Positions 9,267-18,604 of a stretch of DNA of 64,000 bases are shown piece after piece. This stretch comes from Polyangiaceae bacterium. GTDB taxonomy: Bacteria > Myxococcota_A > Polyangia > Polyangiales > Polyangiaceae. Where the stretch lies: the NCBI GenBank assembly GCA_025937835.1, contig JAICQO010000016.1, positions 1-64,000 of the forward strand, in the 5' to 3' direction. A model generated the notes under the pieces. It made no database searches, had not been told where the DNA came from, and worked only from the letters and a program-made list of their open reading frames with translations. Positions within the stretch are counted from its first letter, which is position 1. Every line of letters begins with the position of its first letter. The position numbers were made by a program, and so were the translations under genes.

Positions 9267-12200
9267 ATGTCCCTCAGCATCCCCGGTTTCCGGATCGTGA
9301 AGCGCCTTCACGAGTCGGGGCCGCGGATCGTGGCGCTTGCGACCCGCGAGCGCGATGGCGAGTCGGTGGTGCTGAAGACGCTCGGCGGACAGTATCCGTC
9401 GAAGCGCGACGTCGCCGAGCTCCGCTGCGAATATCAGATCGCCAGAAGCTTGCGCGGGGTGAGCGGCGTGATCCACGTGCACTCGCTCGAGACCTACGGC
9501 AACGGCAGCCTGGCGATCGTGATGGAGCCCTTCGGCCTGTCCCTCGCGGATCTGCTGCGCGAGCGGGCGGGGCGTCCCCTGCCTCTCGTGCCGTTCCTCC
9601 GGCTCGCGCTGCGTCTGACCGAGATCCTCGGTGAGCTCCATCAACGCGAGGTCGTGCACAAGGACGTGGTCCCGAGAAACGTCCTCGTGCAGCCGCGGCG
9701 AGATCCCGAAGATTTCTCGGATCTGCGCCTGATCGATTTCGGCATCTCGTCCGAGCTCCGCCGCGAACGGCAGAGCACCACGCTGTCGAAGCGCCTGGAG
9801 GGCTCGCTGCCCTACATCTCCCCCGAGCAGACCGGACGCACCAACCGCGACCTCGACTACCGGTCCGATTACTACTCGCTGGGCGTCACCTTCTTCGAGC
9901 TCTCGACCGGGACGCTGCCGTTCGCGGCCGACAGCCCGCTCGAGTGGGTTCACCGTCACATCAGCATGCCGGCGCCGCCGGCTTCGAGCGTCAATCCGGA
10001 GGTACCAGCGGCGGTGTCGGCGATCCTGCTCAAGCTGATGTCGAAGAACGCCGAGGATCGCTACCAGAGCAGCTACGGGCTGAGCTCGGATTTGAGGCGC
10101 TGCCTCGACGCGCTCGTCGAACAGCAAAGGCTCGACGACTTCGAGCTCGGCCAGCACGACGTGTCGCGGAGCTTTCGCATTCCACAGCGGCTCTACGGAC
10201 GGGACGCCGAGCTCTCACGGCTCGAGTCCTGTTTCCAGGACGCGGCCTCGGGCCTCACGGAAGTGTGCTTTTTGAGCGGGGCTTCCGGTATCGGCAAGTC
10301 GGCGCTGGCCGGCGAGCTCACGCGGTCGATCGCGGCTAGGGGCGGGTACCTGGTCGCCGGCAAGTTCGAACAATTCCAGCAGAGCGGCGCGTACTCGGCG
10401 CTCGCCCGCGCCTTCGACGGCCTGGTTCATCAGCTGCTGGGCGAGCGGCGCGAGCGCCTCGATGCGTTGCGCGGGGCGCTGAACGAAGCGCTCGGCCCCT
10501 CGCTCCGCCTGATCGTCGAGCTCGTGCCGGCGCTCGAGCTCGTGACCGGCCCCTGCCCCCCGCTCGCCAAGCTGCCGCCGACCGAAGCGCAACACCGCTT
10601 TCAGCTCGCGTTCGTGAGCTTCGTCAAGGTCTTGACCGCGGACCACCCGCTGGTGGTGCTGATGGACGACCTGCAATGGAGCGACGCGCCGACGCTGAGC
10701 CTGCTGCAGCGCCTGACCACGGCCCGCGAGATGCACCGCCTGCTGGTGATCGGCGCGTTCCGCAAGAACCTGGTCGACGCGGGCCACCCGCTGAGCCTGA
10801 TGCTCGACCAGGTCCGGAAGACGCGAAACGTCACCGAGCTTTCCCTGCACGCTCTCGAGCTCCCCGCCGTCACACGAATGCTGGCGGACGCGCTGCACCG
10901 CGAGCCCGAAGGCGTCGCCGAGCTTTCGGAGGTGGTGTTCCAGAAGGCCCATGGCAACCCGTTCTTCGTGCGTGCGTTGCTGCAAGAGCTAGCCGACGAG
11001 GGCTCGATCCGCTTCGACGGCGCGGCCGGGCGCTGGAGCTTCGACCTCGACGCGGTTCGTCGCAAGGGCGTGAGCGAAAACGTGGTCGAGTTCGTCGCCG
11101 GGGGGTTGCGCCGGTTGCCGGAGGCCACGCAGCAGGTGCTGGAGCTCGCGGCCTGCATCGGCAGCTCCTTCGAGCTCCGCACGCTGGCCGTGATCGACGA
11201 GCGCTCACCGTCCGCCACGGCGGCGCGGCTCCAAGCCGCGGTCAAGCAAGGCGTGCTGGTGCCGACCAACGAGCAATACAAGCTGGTTGGCCTCGACGAG
11301 AGCGCTGCCCGCTCGGAGCGAAGTGGCGGGAACGCGGCCGCGGGTCTCGAACCCGACTTCAACCCGAGCTACCGCTTTCAGCACGATCGCGTGCAGCAAG
11401 CCGCGTATGCGCTGATCGACCGGGACCGCAAGCAGGCGGTTCACCTGTCGATCGGGCGGTCGATGCAGGGTCACGCGAGCGAGGCCGAGCTCGAGCAGCG
11501 CCTGCTCGAAATCGCCGGGCACCTGAACGCGGGGCGGCGGCTGCTCGAATCGCGCACCGAGCGCCTCGAGCTTGCGCGGTTGAACCTGCGCGCCGGACGC
11601 AAGGCCATGGCCTCCGCCGCGTACGATCCCGCGCTCGAGCTGTTCGGGAACGGGCAAGAGCTGCTGCCGGAGGACCGCTGGGAGTCGGAGTACGAGCTCA
11701 GCCTGGCGCTCGCGCGCGACTACCAGCAGTGCGCCTACCTGACCGGCGATCACCGAGAGGCCGAAGCCTGGGTCGAGCTCATGCTCGCCCGCGCGCGCAC
11801 GAACCTCGACAAGGCCAAGGTCCTGTCCCAGCGCACGCGGCAGTACGCGACGACCGGGAAGATGCGCGAGTCGATCCAGGCCGCAATCGCCGGCCTTTCG
11901 TTGCTCGACATCGCCACCAGCGAAGATCCGAGCCAGGAGACGATCGAGCTCGAGCTCGAGCGCGTCAACGCGAACCTGGCCGGGCGCTCGATCCGAGAGC
12001 TGATCCACGCGCCGCGGCTGACCGACCCGCAAAAGCTCGTGGCGATCGAGCTGTTGATGGAGATATTCCCGGCCGCGTTCCTGTCGGCGAGCGGCAACCT
12101 GTTTCCATATCTGGTGTTGAAGGCCGTGAACCTCTCGCTCGAGCACGGCAACAGCCCCGAATCGGCATTCGCCTACGCCGCGCACGGCATGTTGCTGTGC

Positions 12201-14657
12201 GGTGCGCTCGACGATCCGGCGCAAGGCTACGAGTTCGGCAAGCTCGCCGTGTCGATGAACGAGCAGTTCGAGGACATCCGGCTCAAGTCTCGGGTGATCT
12301 ACCTGTACGCGATGTTCATCCACCACTGGACGCACCACTGGACCAGCATGACGCCCTGGTTCCAGCGCGGGATCGAGGCGGGCTACCAGTCCGGCGATCT
12401 GCTGTACCTCGCCTACAGCGCTCAGGACTGCGTGATCTGGGATCCGAAGCTCGACCTCGAGACCGCGACCGCCGAGCAACGCAAGTACCTGACGATCGTG
12501 CGCGACTGCAAGTACCAGGACTCGTTCGACTCGGGCCGGCTGTTTTTGCAGATGCAGCTGAACTTCCAGGGGCTCACGCGCGATGCTTTCTCGCTGAGCG
12601 ACGACGGCTTCGACGAGCTCGATTGCGTGGCCGGCATGCTGGAGCGGCGGTTCATCACCGGCATCGCGAACTTCCACATCTACAAGGCCGAGATTCATTT
12701 CTTGTACGGCGACTATCAGGGCGCGCTCGAGCACGTGATTTCTCACGAAGCCATCCTCGCCTCGTCGATGTCCCTGCCGCAGCTGGTGCGCGCCCGGCTG
12801 ATCGCGTTCCTGACGCGCTCCGCGCTGCTCGTCGGCGCGGCGCCACGGGTCGCGGCGGACTTCGAGCAGAGGCTGCGCGAGATCTTGGCGCAGTTCACGC
12901 GCTGGGCGGCGCACTGCGCCGAAAATTTCGAGCACCTGCGGCTCTTGATGGAGGCAGAGCTCGCGGCGCGCTCCGGCGCGATGCAGCGCGCTCTCTCGCT
13001 GTACGACGCCTCGATCGAAGCGGCGCGCCAGAGCGGCTTCGTCCGCGACGAGGCCCTCGCCAACGAAGCGGCAGCGCGCTACCTCGGGTCGGCGGGCGTG
13101 CCGAAAGCGGGCGAAGCCTACCTCCGGGCCGCGCAGCACCTCTACTATCGGTGGGGAGCGAAGCGAAAGCTGCAGTACCTCCGCCTGCAGTTCCCGGAGC
13201 TCCCCGAGCTCGACGCCGCCTTCGCCGGCACGCACCGCGAAACCACCTCGTCGCGCCCCTCCGAGTCGCTCGACATGGCCTCGGTCATGAAGGCGTCCCA
13301 GGCGATCTCGGGCGAGGTGGTGCTCGAGCGGCTTTGGAAGGTCACCCTGCAGATCTTGCTGGAAAACGCCGGCGGTCAGCGCGGGTTCCTGATCGTGCGC
13401 AAGGGCTCCAGCCTGTTCGTCGAGGCGCGCGGCGAGGCCGGCGTCGACGCACCGGCGATGCTCGAGCCGGTCGAGGTTGGGCAGGACGGCTCGCCGGACC
13501 TCCCGCTGTCGGTGCTGAACAGCGTGTTCCGCTCTCGACAAGCCGTGGTGTTGAACGACGCCACGCAAGCCGGGCGCTTCGCGGCCGATCCGTACCTGGA
13601 GTCGCACCGCCCGCAGTCGCTGATTTGCGTGCCGGTGCGCCACGGGCAGTTCGACGCGGCGCTGTACCTCGAAAATACGCTGACGCGCGGCGCGCTGACC
13701 GAGGAGCGTGTCGAGGTGGTGCGGCTGCTCTCGGCGCAGGCCGCGATCTCGACCGAGAACGCCGAGCTCTACGAGGCCCAGCTGCGGCTGATCGAGGCGC
13801 AACGGCGCTTCGTGCCGAGCCAGTTCCTCGAGAGCCTCGGGCACCATGACATCGCTCGGGTCGGCCTCGGCGAGTACGTCGCCAAGGAGATGAGCGTGAT
13901 GTTCAGCGATCTTCGCGACTTCACGCCGCTCGCCGAGCGACTCAAGCCGGGCAAGGTGATCGAGCTTTTGAACGACTACTTCAGTCGTGTCGGCTCGCCG
14001 ATCATGCAGATGGGCGGCTTCATCGATACGTACAACGGCGACGAGATCATGGCGCTGTTCGGCGGCTCACCCGATTTCGCCGTGCGCGCCGGGATCGGCA
14101 TGCGCCGGGAGCTCGAGCGCTTCAACCGCGACCTCGAGCTCGCCGAGCAGCCGCGGCTGGCGATGGGCATCGGCGTCAACACCGGGCCACTCGTGCTCGG
14201 CACCCTGGGCGCGAAAGAGCGGCTGAAGTGCGGCGTCGTCGGGGACACGGTGAACCTCGCCTCGCGGATCGAGCAGCTCACCAAGCAGTACGGCGCGCCG
14301 TTCCTGATCGGCGAGAGCACCTACGCCGGCCTGACCGAGGGCCTGCGAGCCTCGATCCGCGTCGTGGATCGCGTCGCGGTCAAGGGCAAGCAACGCGGCG
14401 TGACCCTGTACGAAGTGCTCGACGCGGAGACCGAGCAGCGCCGCGAGCTGAAGCTAGCCACGCGCTCGCTGCTACTGGCAGCGCTCGCGAGCTACGAGGC
14501 TCGCGAGTTCGCGACCGCACGCGATAGCTTCCGTGAGATGGCGCGCATGGATCCCGACGACCGGGTGCCCCCGACCTTCCTCGAACGCTGTGAGCGCTAC
14601 CTCGAGCACGCCCCCCCGGACAGCTGGCAGGGCTACGAATCACTGCATTTCAAGTGA
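9267..14657 (+). CDS. Giant Ser/Thr kinase - ATPase - TPR - GAF - adenylate cyclase signalling protein
   Basis: 1796 residues from the ATG at 9267; a frame open from 9153 overlaps the preceding gene. Residues 1-265: protein kinase domain with VVLK (ATP lysine), catalytic loop HKDVVPRNVL and DFG; the usual loop Lys is Val. Residues about 330-640: STAND/predictive ATPase with P-loop GASGIGKSAL (about 338) and VVLMDDLQWSD (about 461). A long alpha-helical TPR-like region follows to about 1330, then a GAF domain (about 1345-1500). A class III nucleotidyl cyclase (about 1535-1715) follows, with both metal Asp motifs (FSDLRDFT and YNGDEIMA) and the Asn/Arg motif VNLASRIE intact. It likely converts a small-ligand or redox signal to cAMP, but the signal is unknown. 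It is cytosolic, with no membrane helices, and ends five bases from a convergent gene. Confidence 0.88.
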   Translation: MSLSIPGFRIVKRLHESGPRIVALATRERDGESVVLKTLGGQYPSKRDVAELRCEYQIARSLRGVSGVIHVHSLETYGNGSLAIVMEPFGLSLADLLRERAGRPLPLVPFLRLALRLTEILGELHQREVVHKDVVPRNVLVQPRRDPEDFSDLRLIDFGISSELRRERQSTTLSKRLEGSLPYISPEQTGRTNRDLDYRSDYYSLGVTFFELSTGTLPFAADSPLEWVHRHISMPAPPASSVNPEVPAAVSAILLKLMSKNAEDRYQSSYGLSSDLRRCLDALVEQQRLDDFELGQHDVSRSFRIPQRLYGRDAELSRLESCFQDAASGLTEVCFLSGASGIGKSALAGELTRSIAARGGYLVAGKFEQFQQSGAYSALARAFDGLVHQLLGERRERLDALRGALNEALGPSLRLIVELVPALELVTGPCPPLAKLPPTEAQHRFQLAFVSFVKVLTADHPLVVLMDDLQWSDAPTLSLLQRLTTAREMHRLLVIGAFRKNLVDAGHPLSLMLDQVRKTRNVTELSLHALELPAVTRMLADALHREPEGVAELSEVVFQKAHGNPFFVRALLQELADEGSIRFDGAAGRWSFDLDAVRRKGVSENVVEFVAGGLRRLPEATQQVLELAACIGSSFELRTLAVIDERSPSATAARLQAAVKQGVLVPTNEQYKLVGLDESAARSERSGGNAAAGLEPDFNPSYRFQHDRVQQAAYALIDRDRKQAVHLSIGRSMQGHASEAELEQRLLEIAGHLNAGRRLLESRTERLELARLNLRAGRKAMASAAYDPALELFGNGQELLPEDRWESEYELSLALARDYQQCAYLTGDHREAEAWVELMLARARTNLDKAKVLSQRTRQYATTGKMRESIQAAIAGLSLLDIATSEDPSQETIELELERVNANLAGRSIRELIHAPRLTDPQKLVAIELLMEIFPAAFLSASGNLFPYLVLKAVNLSLEHGNSPESAFAYAAHGMLLCGALDDPAQGYEFGKLAVSMNEQFEDIRLKSRVIYLYAMFIHHWTHHWTSMTPWFQRGIEAGYQSGDLLYLAYSAQDCVIWDPKLDLETATAEQRKYLTIVRDCKYQDSFDSGRLFLQMQLNFQGLTRDAFSLSDDGFDELDCVAGMLERRFITGIANFHIYKAEIHFLYGDYQGALEHVISHEAILASSMSLPQLVRARLIAFLTRSALLVGAAPRVAADFEQRLREILAQFTRWAAHCAENFEHLRLLMEAELAARSGAMQRALSLYDASIEAARQSGFVRDEALANEAAARYLGSAGVPKAGEAYLRAAQHLYYRWGAKRKLQYLRLQFPELPELDAAFAGTHRETTSSRPSESLDMASVMKASQAISGEVVLERLWKVTLQILLENAGGQRGFLIVRKGSSLFVEARGEAGVDAPAMLEPVEVGQDGSPDLPLSVLNSVFRSRQAVVLNDATQAGRFAADPYLESHRPQSLICVPVRHGQFDAALYLENTLTRGALTEERVEVVRLLSAQAAISTENAELYEAQLRLIEAQRRFVPSQFLESLGHHDIARVGLGEYVAKEMSVMFSDLRDFTPLAERLKPGKVIELLNDYFSRVGSPIMQMGGFIDTYNGDEIMALFGGSPDFAVRAGIGMRRELERFNRDLELAEQPRLAMGIGVNTGPLVLGTLGAKERLKCGVVGDTVNLASRIEQLTKQYGAPFLIGESTYAGLTEGLRASIRVVDRVAVKGKQRGVTLYEVLDAETEQRRELKLATRSLLLAALASYEAREFATARDSFREMARMDPDDRVPPTFLERCERYLEHAPPDSWQGYESLHFK

Positions 14658-14662
14658 GTGCG

Positions 14663-16171
14663 TCACTCGAGCGCGGCGCAGCGAAACCAGTCGTGCGACG
14701 GCTTCGCAGGGCAGCCGGCCTGGCCGTCCGCCTCGGTACAGGACAGGTGCGAGCCGTCCGGCGAGCTCGAGCAGGCGTTGTTTTCGTGAGCCGAGCAAAA
14801 GCGCTCGGCCCCGGCTCGGCAGTGACAGTTGCCGTCCGAGTCGAAGCTGTAGTCGAGCCGCGCTTGCACGCAGAGCGGTTCGGCCATCGTCGCCACCCAG
14901 GCGTCGCAGGCGCCGCGCTTGGCGAGCGCGCTGCCCGGCGCCGCCGCCGCGAGCCGCGTGTAGCAGATCTGCTCGAAGTCCCCGCGCTCCGAGGCCACGA
15001 GCTCGTGCGAGTCGGCGCGACACGCCGGATCGCCGGGACAACAATTGTAGGTCGTGAACACGGGATGGTTCGCCGCCCCCCACAGCGTCTTTTTGCCAGC
15101 GACCAGCAGAGAGGTCTCGCCGGTCTTGCCGACCGGGACCGAGCCGCTCTGCCCGAGCATCTCGCCCAGCGCCTGCCGCGCGGGCCCTCCGGAGGCGAGC
15201 ACCGGCAGTGACCGGCCGCTGTAGTCCACACCCGCTCGCCGCTCGAGGTTCGGCGGCGTCAACAAGACCTCCAAAATCGCCTTGACGTAACTCTTGAAAA
15301 ATCCTGTGTTTTTGGCGATGGCGATGGACTCCCCCGAGCCATCCGCGGCGATCGGGTGGACGTCGACCAAGGCCTCGAAGATGTCCGCGTTGGTTCCCTG
15401 CCAGGCAAAGACCTGGGCCCAGCGCTGCATCGTGAAGTTGTTCAGGTAATCTGCTCCACACAGCGCGGCCGACGGCGGGTAGTCGAGCAGCAACACGCTC
15501 CAGTGGTTCACGAGCGGCAGACCGAGCGGCAGCATGAAGGCCCAGGGGGCGCACTGTTGGGCGTTCGACGCGCACTGATGCTCCTTCACGTACGGCGCGC
15601 AGCCCGAGCCGTCGGCGGCGCTCGGCTGCTTCGCCACGCACGCATCCCAGCCGGCAAGTCCGAGCACCCCGGCCTCGACGAAGCGCGGCAGCTGCGTGGC
15701 GTAGTCCTCGAGGTGGCAGCCCACGGCCGTGATCGTGAGCTTCGTGCCCTCGGCCTCGACCGCGACCTGAACGTCGATGTTCGAGAACTGATCGCGCGTC
15801 AGCGACGCGGTCAGAAACGTGCGCAGCGAGTCTTCGAGCGTCTCGGGTACGCGGCTCTTCGCCCCCGGCGCGGCGTAGGGCAGCGGCAGCCCGCTGCGAA
15901 CCGGAAACAGGCGCTCGAGCGTGGCGCGCTTCTGGTTCAAGGCCACGGCCACGCTCGACTTCGCCGGCGACGGACAGATCGCGGGCAGGACCGCCGGATC
16001 GGACGGAGCGGGCGCCTCGACTTTCGGGACCGGAGCCTGGCTTTCCGGCGTGGCGCTCGGTTCGTTGTGCCGGCAGCCGGCCGACGCCAAGAGCGCAGCG
16101 AGCACGAGCACCGTCGCGCACGAGGCTCGCGCTCGCCCGGGTCCCCTTCCCGATCGGTGTTCCAAGGTCAT
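14663..16171 (-). CDS. Probable lipoprotein of unknown function
   Basis: 502 residues. An Arg-rich n-region and hydrophobic helix end in LLASAGC, a lipobox-like site at about residue 33, followed by a Pro/Ser/Glu linker to about residue 60. The remaining 440 residues show no motif I recognise. They are rich in Cys in the last third (for example CPGDPACRAD and GNCHCRAGAERFC), consistent with disulphides in the periplasm or outside the cell. A possible carbohydrate- or peptide-binding role cannot be supported from sequence. The gene converges on the giant kinase gene with only five bases between stops. Real protein, function unknown. Confidence 0.6.
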   Translation of the reverse strand: MTLEHRSGRGPGRARASCATVLVLAALLASAGCRHNEPSATPESQAPVPKVEAPAPSDPAVLPAICPSPAKSSVAVALNQKRATLERLFPVRSGLPLPYAAPGAKSRVPETLEDSLRTFLTASLTRDQFSNIDVQVAVEAEGTKLTITAVGCHLEDYATQLPRFVEAGVLGLAGWDACVAKQPSAADGSGCAPYVKEHQCASNAQQCAPWAFMLPLGLPLVNHWSVLLLDYPPSAALCGADYLNNFTMQRWAQVFAWQGTNADIFEALVDVHPIAADGSGESIAIAKNTGFFKSYVKAILEVLLTPPNLERRAGVDYSGRSLPVLASGGPARQALGEMLGQSGSVPVGKTGETSLLVAGKKTLWGAANHPVFTTYNCCPGDPACRADSHELVASERGDFEQICYTRLAAAAPGSALAKRGACDAWVATMAEPLCVQARLDYSFDSDGNCHCRAGAERFCSAHENNACSSSPDGSHLSCTEADGQAGCPAKPSHDWFRCAALE

Positions 16172-16261
16172 GGCTTCTCCGCGGTGTTGCGGGGCGATCA
16201 GACTGCGCCGGCCGCGCCGGGGCCAACTTCTCCCGTCGTCCGTAGACCGCGGCGGAGCGGC

Positions 16262-16921
16262 TCAGAGCTTGCGAGCGAGCAGCAAGCCGTCGCCGATCGG
16301 CACCAGCGAGGCGCTGACGCGCGGGTCCGCGGCGGCGAAGGCGTTCAGGGCGCGAATGCTGGCGGTGTCGCGATCGGTGACTGAAGGCTCGGCGACCTTG
16401 CCGTTCCAGAGCGCGTTGTCGACCGCCATCACTCCGCCGGGTCGGAGCAGCTCGAGGCAGCGCTCGTAGTAGTCGCGGTACGCCTCCTTGTCGGCGTCGA
16501 TGAAGGCAAAGTCGAAGCTCCCCGCGGCACCGTCTGCCAGCAGCCGCGCGAGTGTCTCGAGCGCCGGAGCGAGCCGCAGATCGATCTTGTCGGCGACGCC
16601 GGCGCGCGCCCAGTAGCGGCGCGCGACGCGGGTGTATTCTTCACTCACGTCGCAGGCCACGATGCGCCCTCCCGGTGGCAGCGACAGCGCCACGGCGAGC
16701 GAGCTGTAACCGGTGAAGACGCCGATCTCGAGGCACTGCCGCACGCCCAGGCACTCCACCAGAAAACCCATGAATCGCCCCTGTTCCGGCGAGATCTGCA
16801 TGCCGGCATTGGGTAACTCACGGGTCTCGGCGCGCAGCGCCTGGAGCGGCTGCGGCTCGTCGTTGTGCGCCCAAAGGTAATCGTAGAGCGCGGGGCTGAG
16901 TCCGAGCGAACGCGACGACAT
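16262..16921 (-). CDS. SAM-dependent O-methyltransferase (caffeoyl-CoA OMT family)
   Basis: 219 residues, the usual length for class I cation-dependent O-methyltransferases (PF01596). Motif I is CLEIGVFTGYSSLAVA (SAM binding, about residues 63-78). The acidic SAM-ribose motif is VACDVSEEY, and the metal/active-site region reads FAFIDADKEAYRDYYE followed by GGVMAVDNALWNGKV. It likely methylates a hydroxyl of a catechol-like small molecule using SAM; the substrate is unknown. It stands alone, separated from neighbours by 40-90 bases, on the minus strand with the diguanylate cyclase gene upstream. Confidence 0.88.
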   Translation of the reverse strand: MSSRSLGLSPALYDYLWAHNDEPQPLQALRAETRELPNAGMQISPEQGRFMGFLVECLGVRQCLEIGVFTGYSSLAVALSLPPGGRIVACDVSEEYTRVARRYWARAGVADKIDLRLAPALETLARLLADGAAGSFDFAFIDADKEAYRDYYERCLELLRPGGVMAVDNALWNGKVAEPSVTDRDTASIRALNAFAAADPRVSASLVPIGDGLLLARKL

Positions 16922-16965
16922 TGCCGCATGCTACCAAAGCTTCTCGCGCGGCGAACTGGCTCGTG

Positions 16966-18012
16966 TCAGGCCTTTTCGCCGGCGCGCGGCCGGGGCTCTG
17001 CTGCCGAAGCGGCCAGCAGCGGCGCCGGGGGTTCCGACTTGGTCCCTTCGAGCCCGGGCGCGACGACCTCGACGCGGTTACGCCCGGCGCGCTTGGCGGC
17101 GTAGAGCGCCGCGTCCGCGCGCCGCATCAGCTCGACCTCCGACTCGCGGTGCTTCTGCGGATCGTGCACGGTGGTGCCGACGCTGAGCGTGACCTTGGGA
17201 GGGCCGCCTGGTACGGGCGGCATCCCTTCCACCTGGAGCCGCAAGCGTTCGGCGACGAGACGCGCCGACTCGGTACCGGCGTCGGCTATCAGCGCCACGA
17301 ACTCTTCGCCGCCGTAGCGACAGACCGCGTCTTCCGGGCGCAGCGTGGAGCGCAGGGTCGTCCCGAGCGCTGCGAGCACGCGGTCACCGACGACGTGCCC
17401 GTAGCGGTCGTTGATCGACTTGAAGTGGTCGATGTCCATGAACAGCACGCCGAAGCGCTTGCTCGACTGGCAGCGCTCGCGCACGTCCGTCTCCAGCGAG
17501 CGCCGGTTGAGCAGGCCCGTCAGCGGGTCGATCTGGGCGTCTTGCCTCAACGAATCCCGCTCGGTCTTCACCCGTTGCAGCGTCTCGAGCGTGCGGCGAT
17601 TGCGAAGCTGCACGCGGATCCGAGCGCGCAGCTCGGCAGTGCGCCCGACGTCGGCGACGTAGTCGTCCGCGCCGGCGTAGAGCGCGGCGGCGACGGTCGC
17701 CTCGTCCGCGTTCGAACCGACCAAGATCACCAGCGGCTGGGCCGAGCCGTAGCCGGCCCGGAGCCGCGCAATCAGCTCCAGCGGGCTCTCGCACCGCGCG
17801 TGCGAGCAAAGCAAGAGCTCGGCCTCGAACTCGGCGCGTGCCACTCCGAGCTCACTCGGGTCGGAGACCGCGCGAACTCGGTATCCTTCGGAAGCGAGCA
17901 CGCGCGACAGGGCATCCCGCCGCGCTGGTTCCGCCTCGACCAAAGCAATCCGCCCTGGTCGTTCCGATGGATTGATCGAGAGCCTGACGAGCTCCGGTAG
18001 CATCAACGGCAC
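16966..18012 (-). CDS. Diguanylate cyclase with degenerate receiver domain
   Basis: 348 residues from a GTG; an in-frame ATG three codons later is an alternative. Residues about 20-135 align in pattern with a receiver domain (RIALVEAEPARRDAL ... AGADDYVAD) but the phosphorylation Asp is replaced (LLLCSHARC), one acidic pocket residue is lost (VEAE) and the conserved Lys is missing. A coiled linker leads to a GGDEF domain with an intact GGEEF active site (about residues 237-241) and the inhibitory RxxD (RPED) exactly five residues before it. It should make c-di-GMP from two GTP and be feedback-inhibited. The decayed receiver implies control by something other than phosphorylation. No membrane segments. 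Confidence 0.88.
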   Translation of the reverse strand: MPLMLPELVRLSINPSERPGRIALVEAEPARRDALSRVLASEGYRVRAVSDPSELGVARAEFEAELLLCSHARCESPLELIARLRAGYGSAQPLVILVGSNADEATVAAALYAGADDYVADVGRTAELRARIRVQLRNRRTLETLQRVKTERDSLRQDAQIDPLTGLLNRRSLETDVRERCQSSKRFGVLFMDIDHFKSINDRYGHVVGDRVLAALGTTLRSTLRPEDAVCRYGGEEFVALIADAGTESARLVAERLRLQVEGMPPVPGGPPKVTLSVGTTVHDPQKHRESEVELMRRADAALYAAKRAGRNRVEVVAPGLEGTKSEPPAPLLAASAAEPRPRAGEKA

Positions 18013-18036
18013 GGTCCCCTCACTCAGCCGCGAAAC

Positions 18037-18306
18037 TCAGGTCTTCGGTACGAACTCCGGCGGTGCAGCGGAGCCATCTCCGAAAAAGAACTTTTCGCAC
18101 TCCTTCATCCAGACGCGCTGCCCGTCTGGGCTGGTCAAGTCGAGCCGATACTCGTTGATCAGCATTTTGGAATGCTCGAGCCAGGCCCGCCAAGCTTGCT
18201 TGGAAACTTGTTCGAACACTCGCTCCCCGAGCGGGCCCTTGAAGGGCGGTCGATCGAGGCCCTCGGACTCTTGTCCGAGGTGCACGCACTGAATCATTCG
18301 GGCCAT
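18037..18306 (-). CDS. yggX: YggX-type Fe(2+)-trafficking / oxidative-damage protection protein
   Basis: 89 residues from an ATG preceded by GGGGAA six bases upstream. A longer frame to 18408 adds unrelated residues. The sequence matches the small YggX family in layout: MARMIQCVHLGQ (conserved Cys7), a central RVFEQVSKQAWRAWLEHSKML, then INEYRLDL and a terminal EKFFFG. The family is associated with protection of iron-sulphur clusters and iron handling in the cytosol. It lies 24 bases upstream of the diguanylate cyclase gene on the same strand, so the two may be co-transcribed. Confidence 0.9.
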   Translation of the reverse strand: MARMIQCVHLGQESEGLDRPPFKGPLGERVFEQVSKQAWRAWLEHSKMLINEYRLDLTSPDGQRVWMKECEKFFFGDGSAAPPEFVPKT

Positions 18307-18424
18307 ATCGATTCCCCGACTTTGAAGGCCAGCGCGTGCGGCGTCAATAAAGCGATCGCCAGGCTCGATCGGGCGTTCCGGGCGGCGCGCCCATGCTCCC
18401 ACAGGCACGCCGCGCTGCGGCGGT
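18307..18424. other. Intergenic gap upstream of yggX
   Basis: 118 bases between the small secreted peptide gene and yggX, all minus strand. The only clear element is the yggX ribosome site GGGGAA at its lower end. No hairpin terminator was evident. Confidence 0.35.
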
Positions 18425-18571
18425 TCAGGCCGGGTTCTTTTCCTTCTTCTTCTCTTCTTCGCCCTTCTTGTCGTCGCCGCCGCAGCTCGGATTGTCGAGC
18501 GCGCTGGCGAGGGCGGGAGCGGTCACGGCGAGGAGCAAGAGACCAGTGAGGAGCGAGGTGAGCTTGATCAT
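18425..18571 (-). CDS. Small secreted Lys/Glu-rich peptide (48 residues)
   Basis: A 48-codon frame with a textbook signal peptide, MIKLTSLLTGLLLLAVTAP followed by ALASA. A mature tail of about 24 residues follows: one Cys, two Gly, two Asp, then alternating Lys and Glu (KKGEEEKKKEK) ending NPA. Short Lys/Glu-tailed exported peptides of this kind occur in myxobacterial genomes, but I cannot name a family. The frame is intact from ATG to stop and sits between the PDZ and yggX genes on the same strand. Reality as a gene is inferred from the signal peptide; function unknown. Confidence 0.45.
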   Translation of the reverse strand: MIKLTSLLTGLLLLAVTAPALASALDNPSCGGDDKKGEEEKKKEKNPA

Positions 18572-18604
18572 GGTGCCGGAAGCTTGCGCTCGCGGCATGA
18601 GTCG

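Noticed and set aside
10676-13849. Two long frames inside the giant kinase gene (10676-13849 plus; 11205-13847 minus)
   Set aside because: They lie within the clear STAND/TPR/GAF region, read as Arg- or Leu-rich low-complexity sequence and carry no motif.
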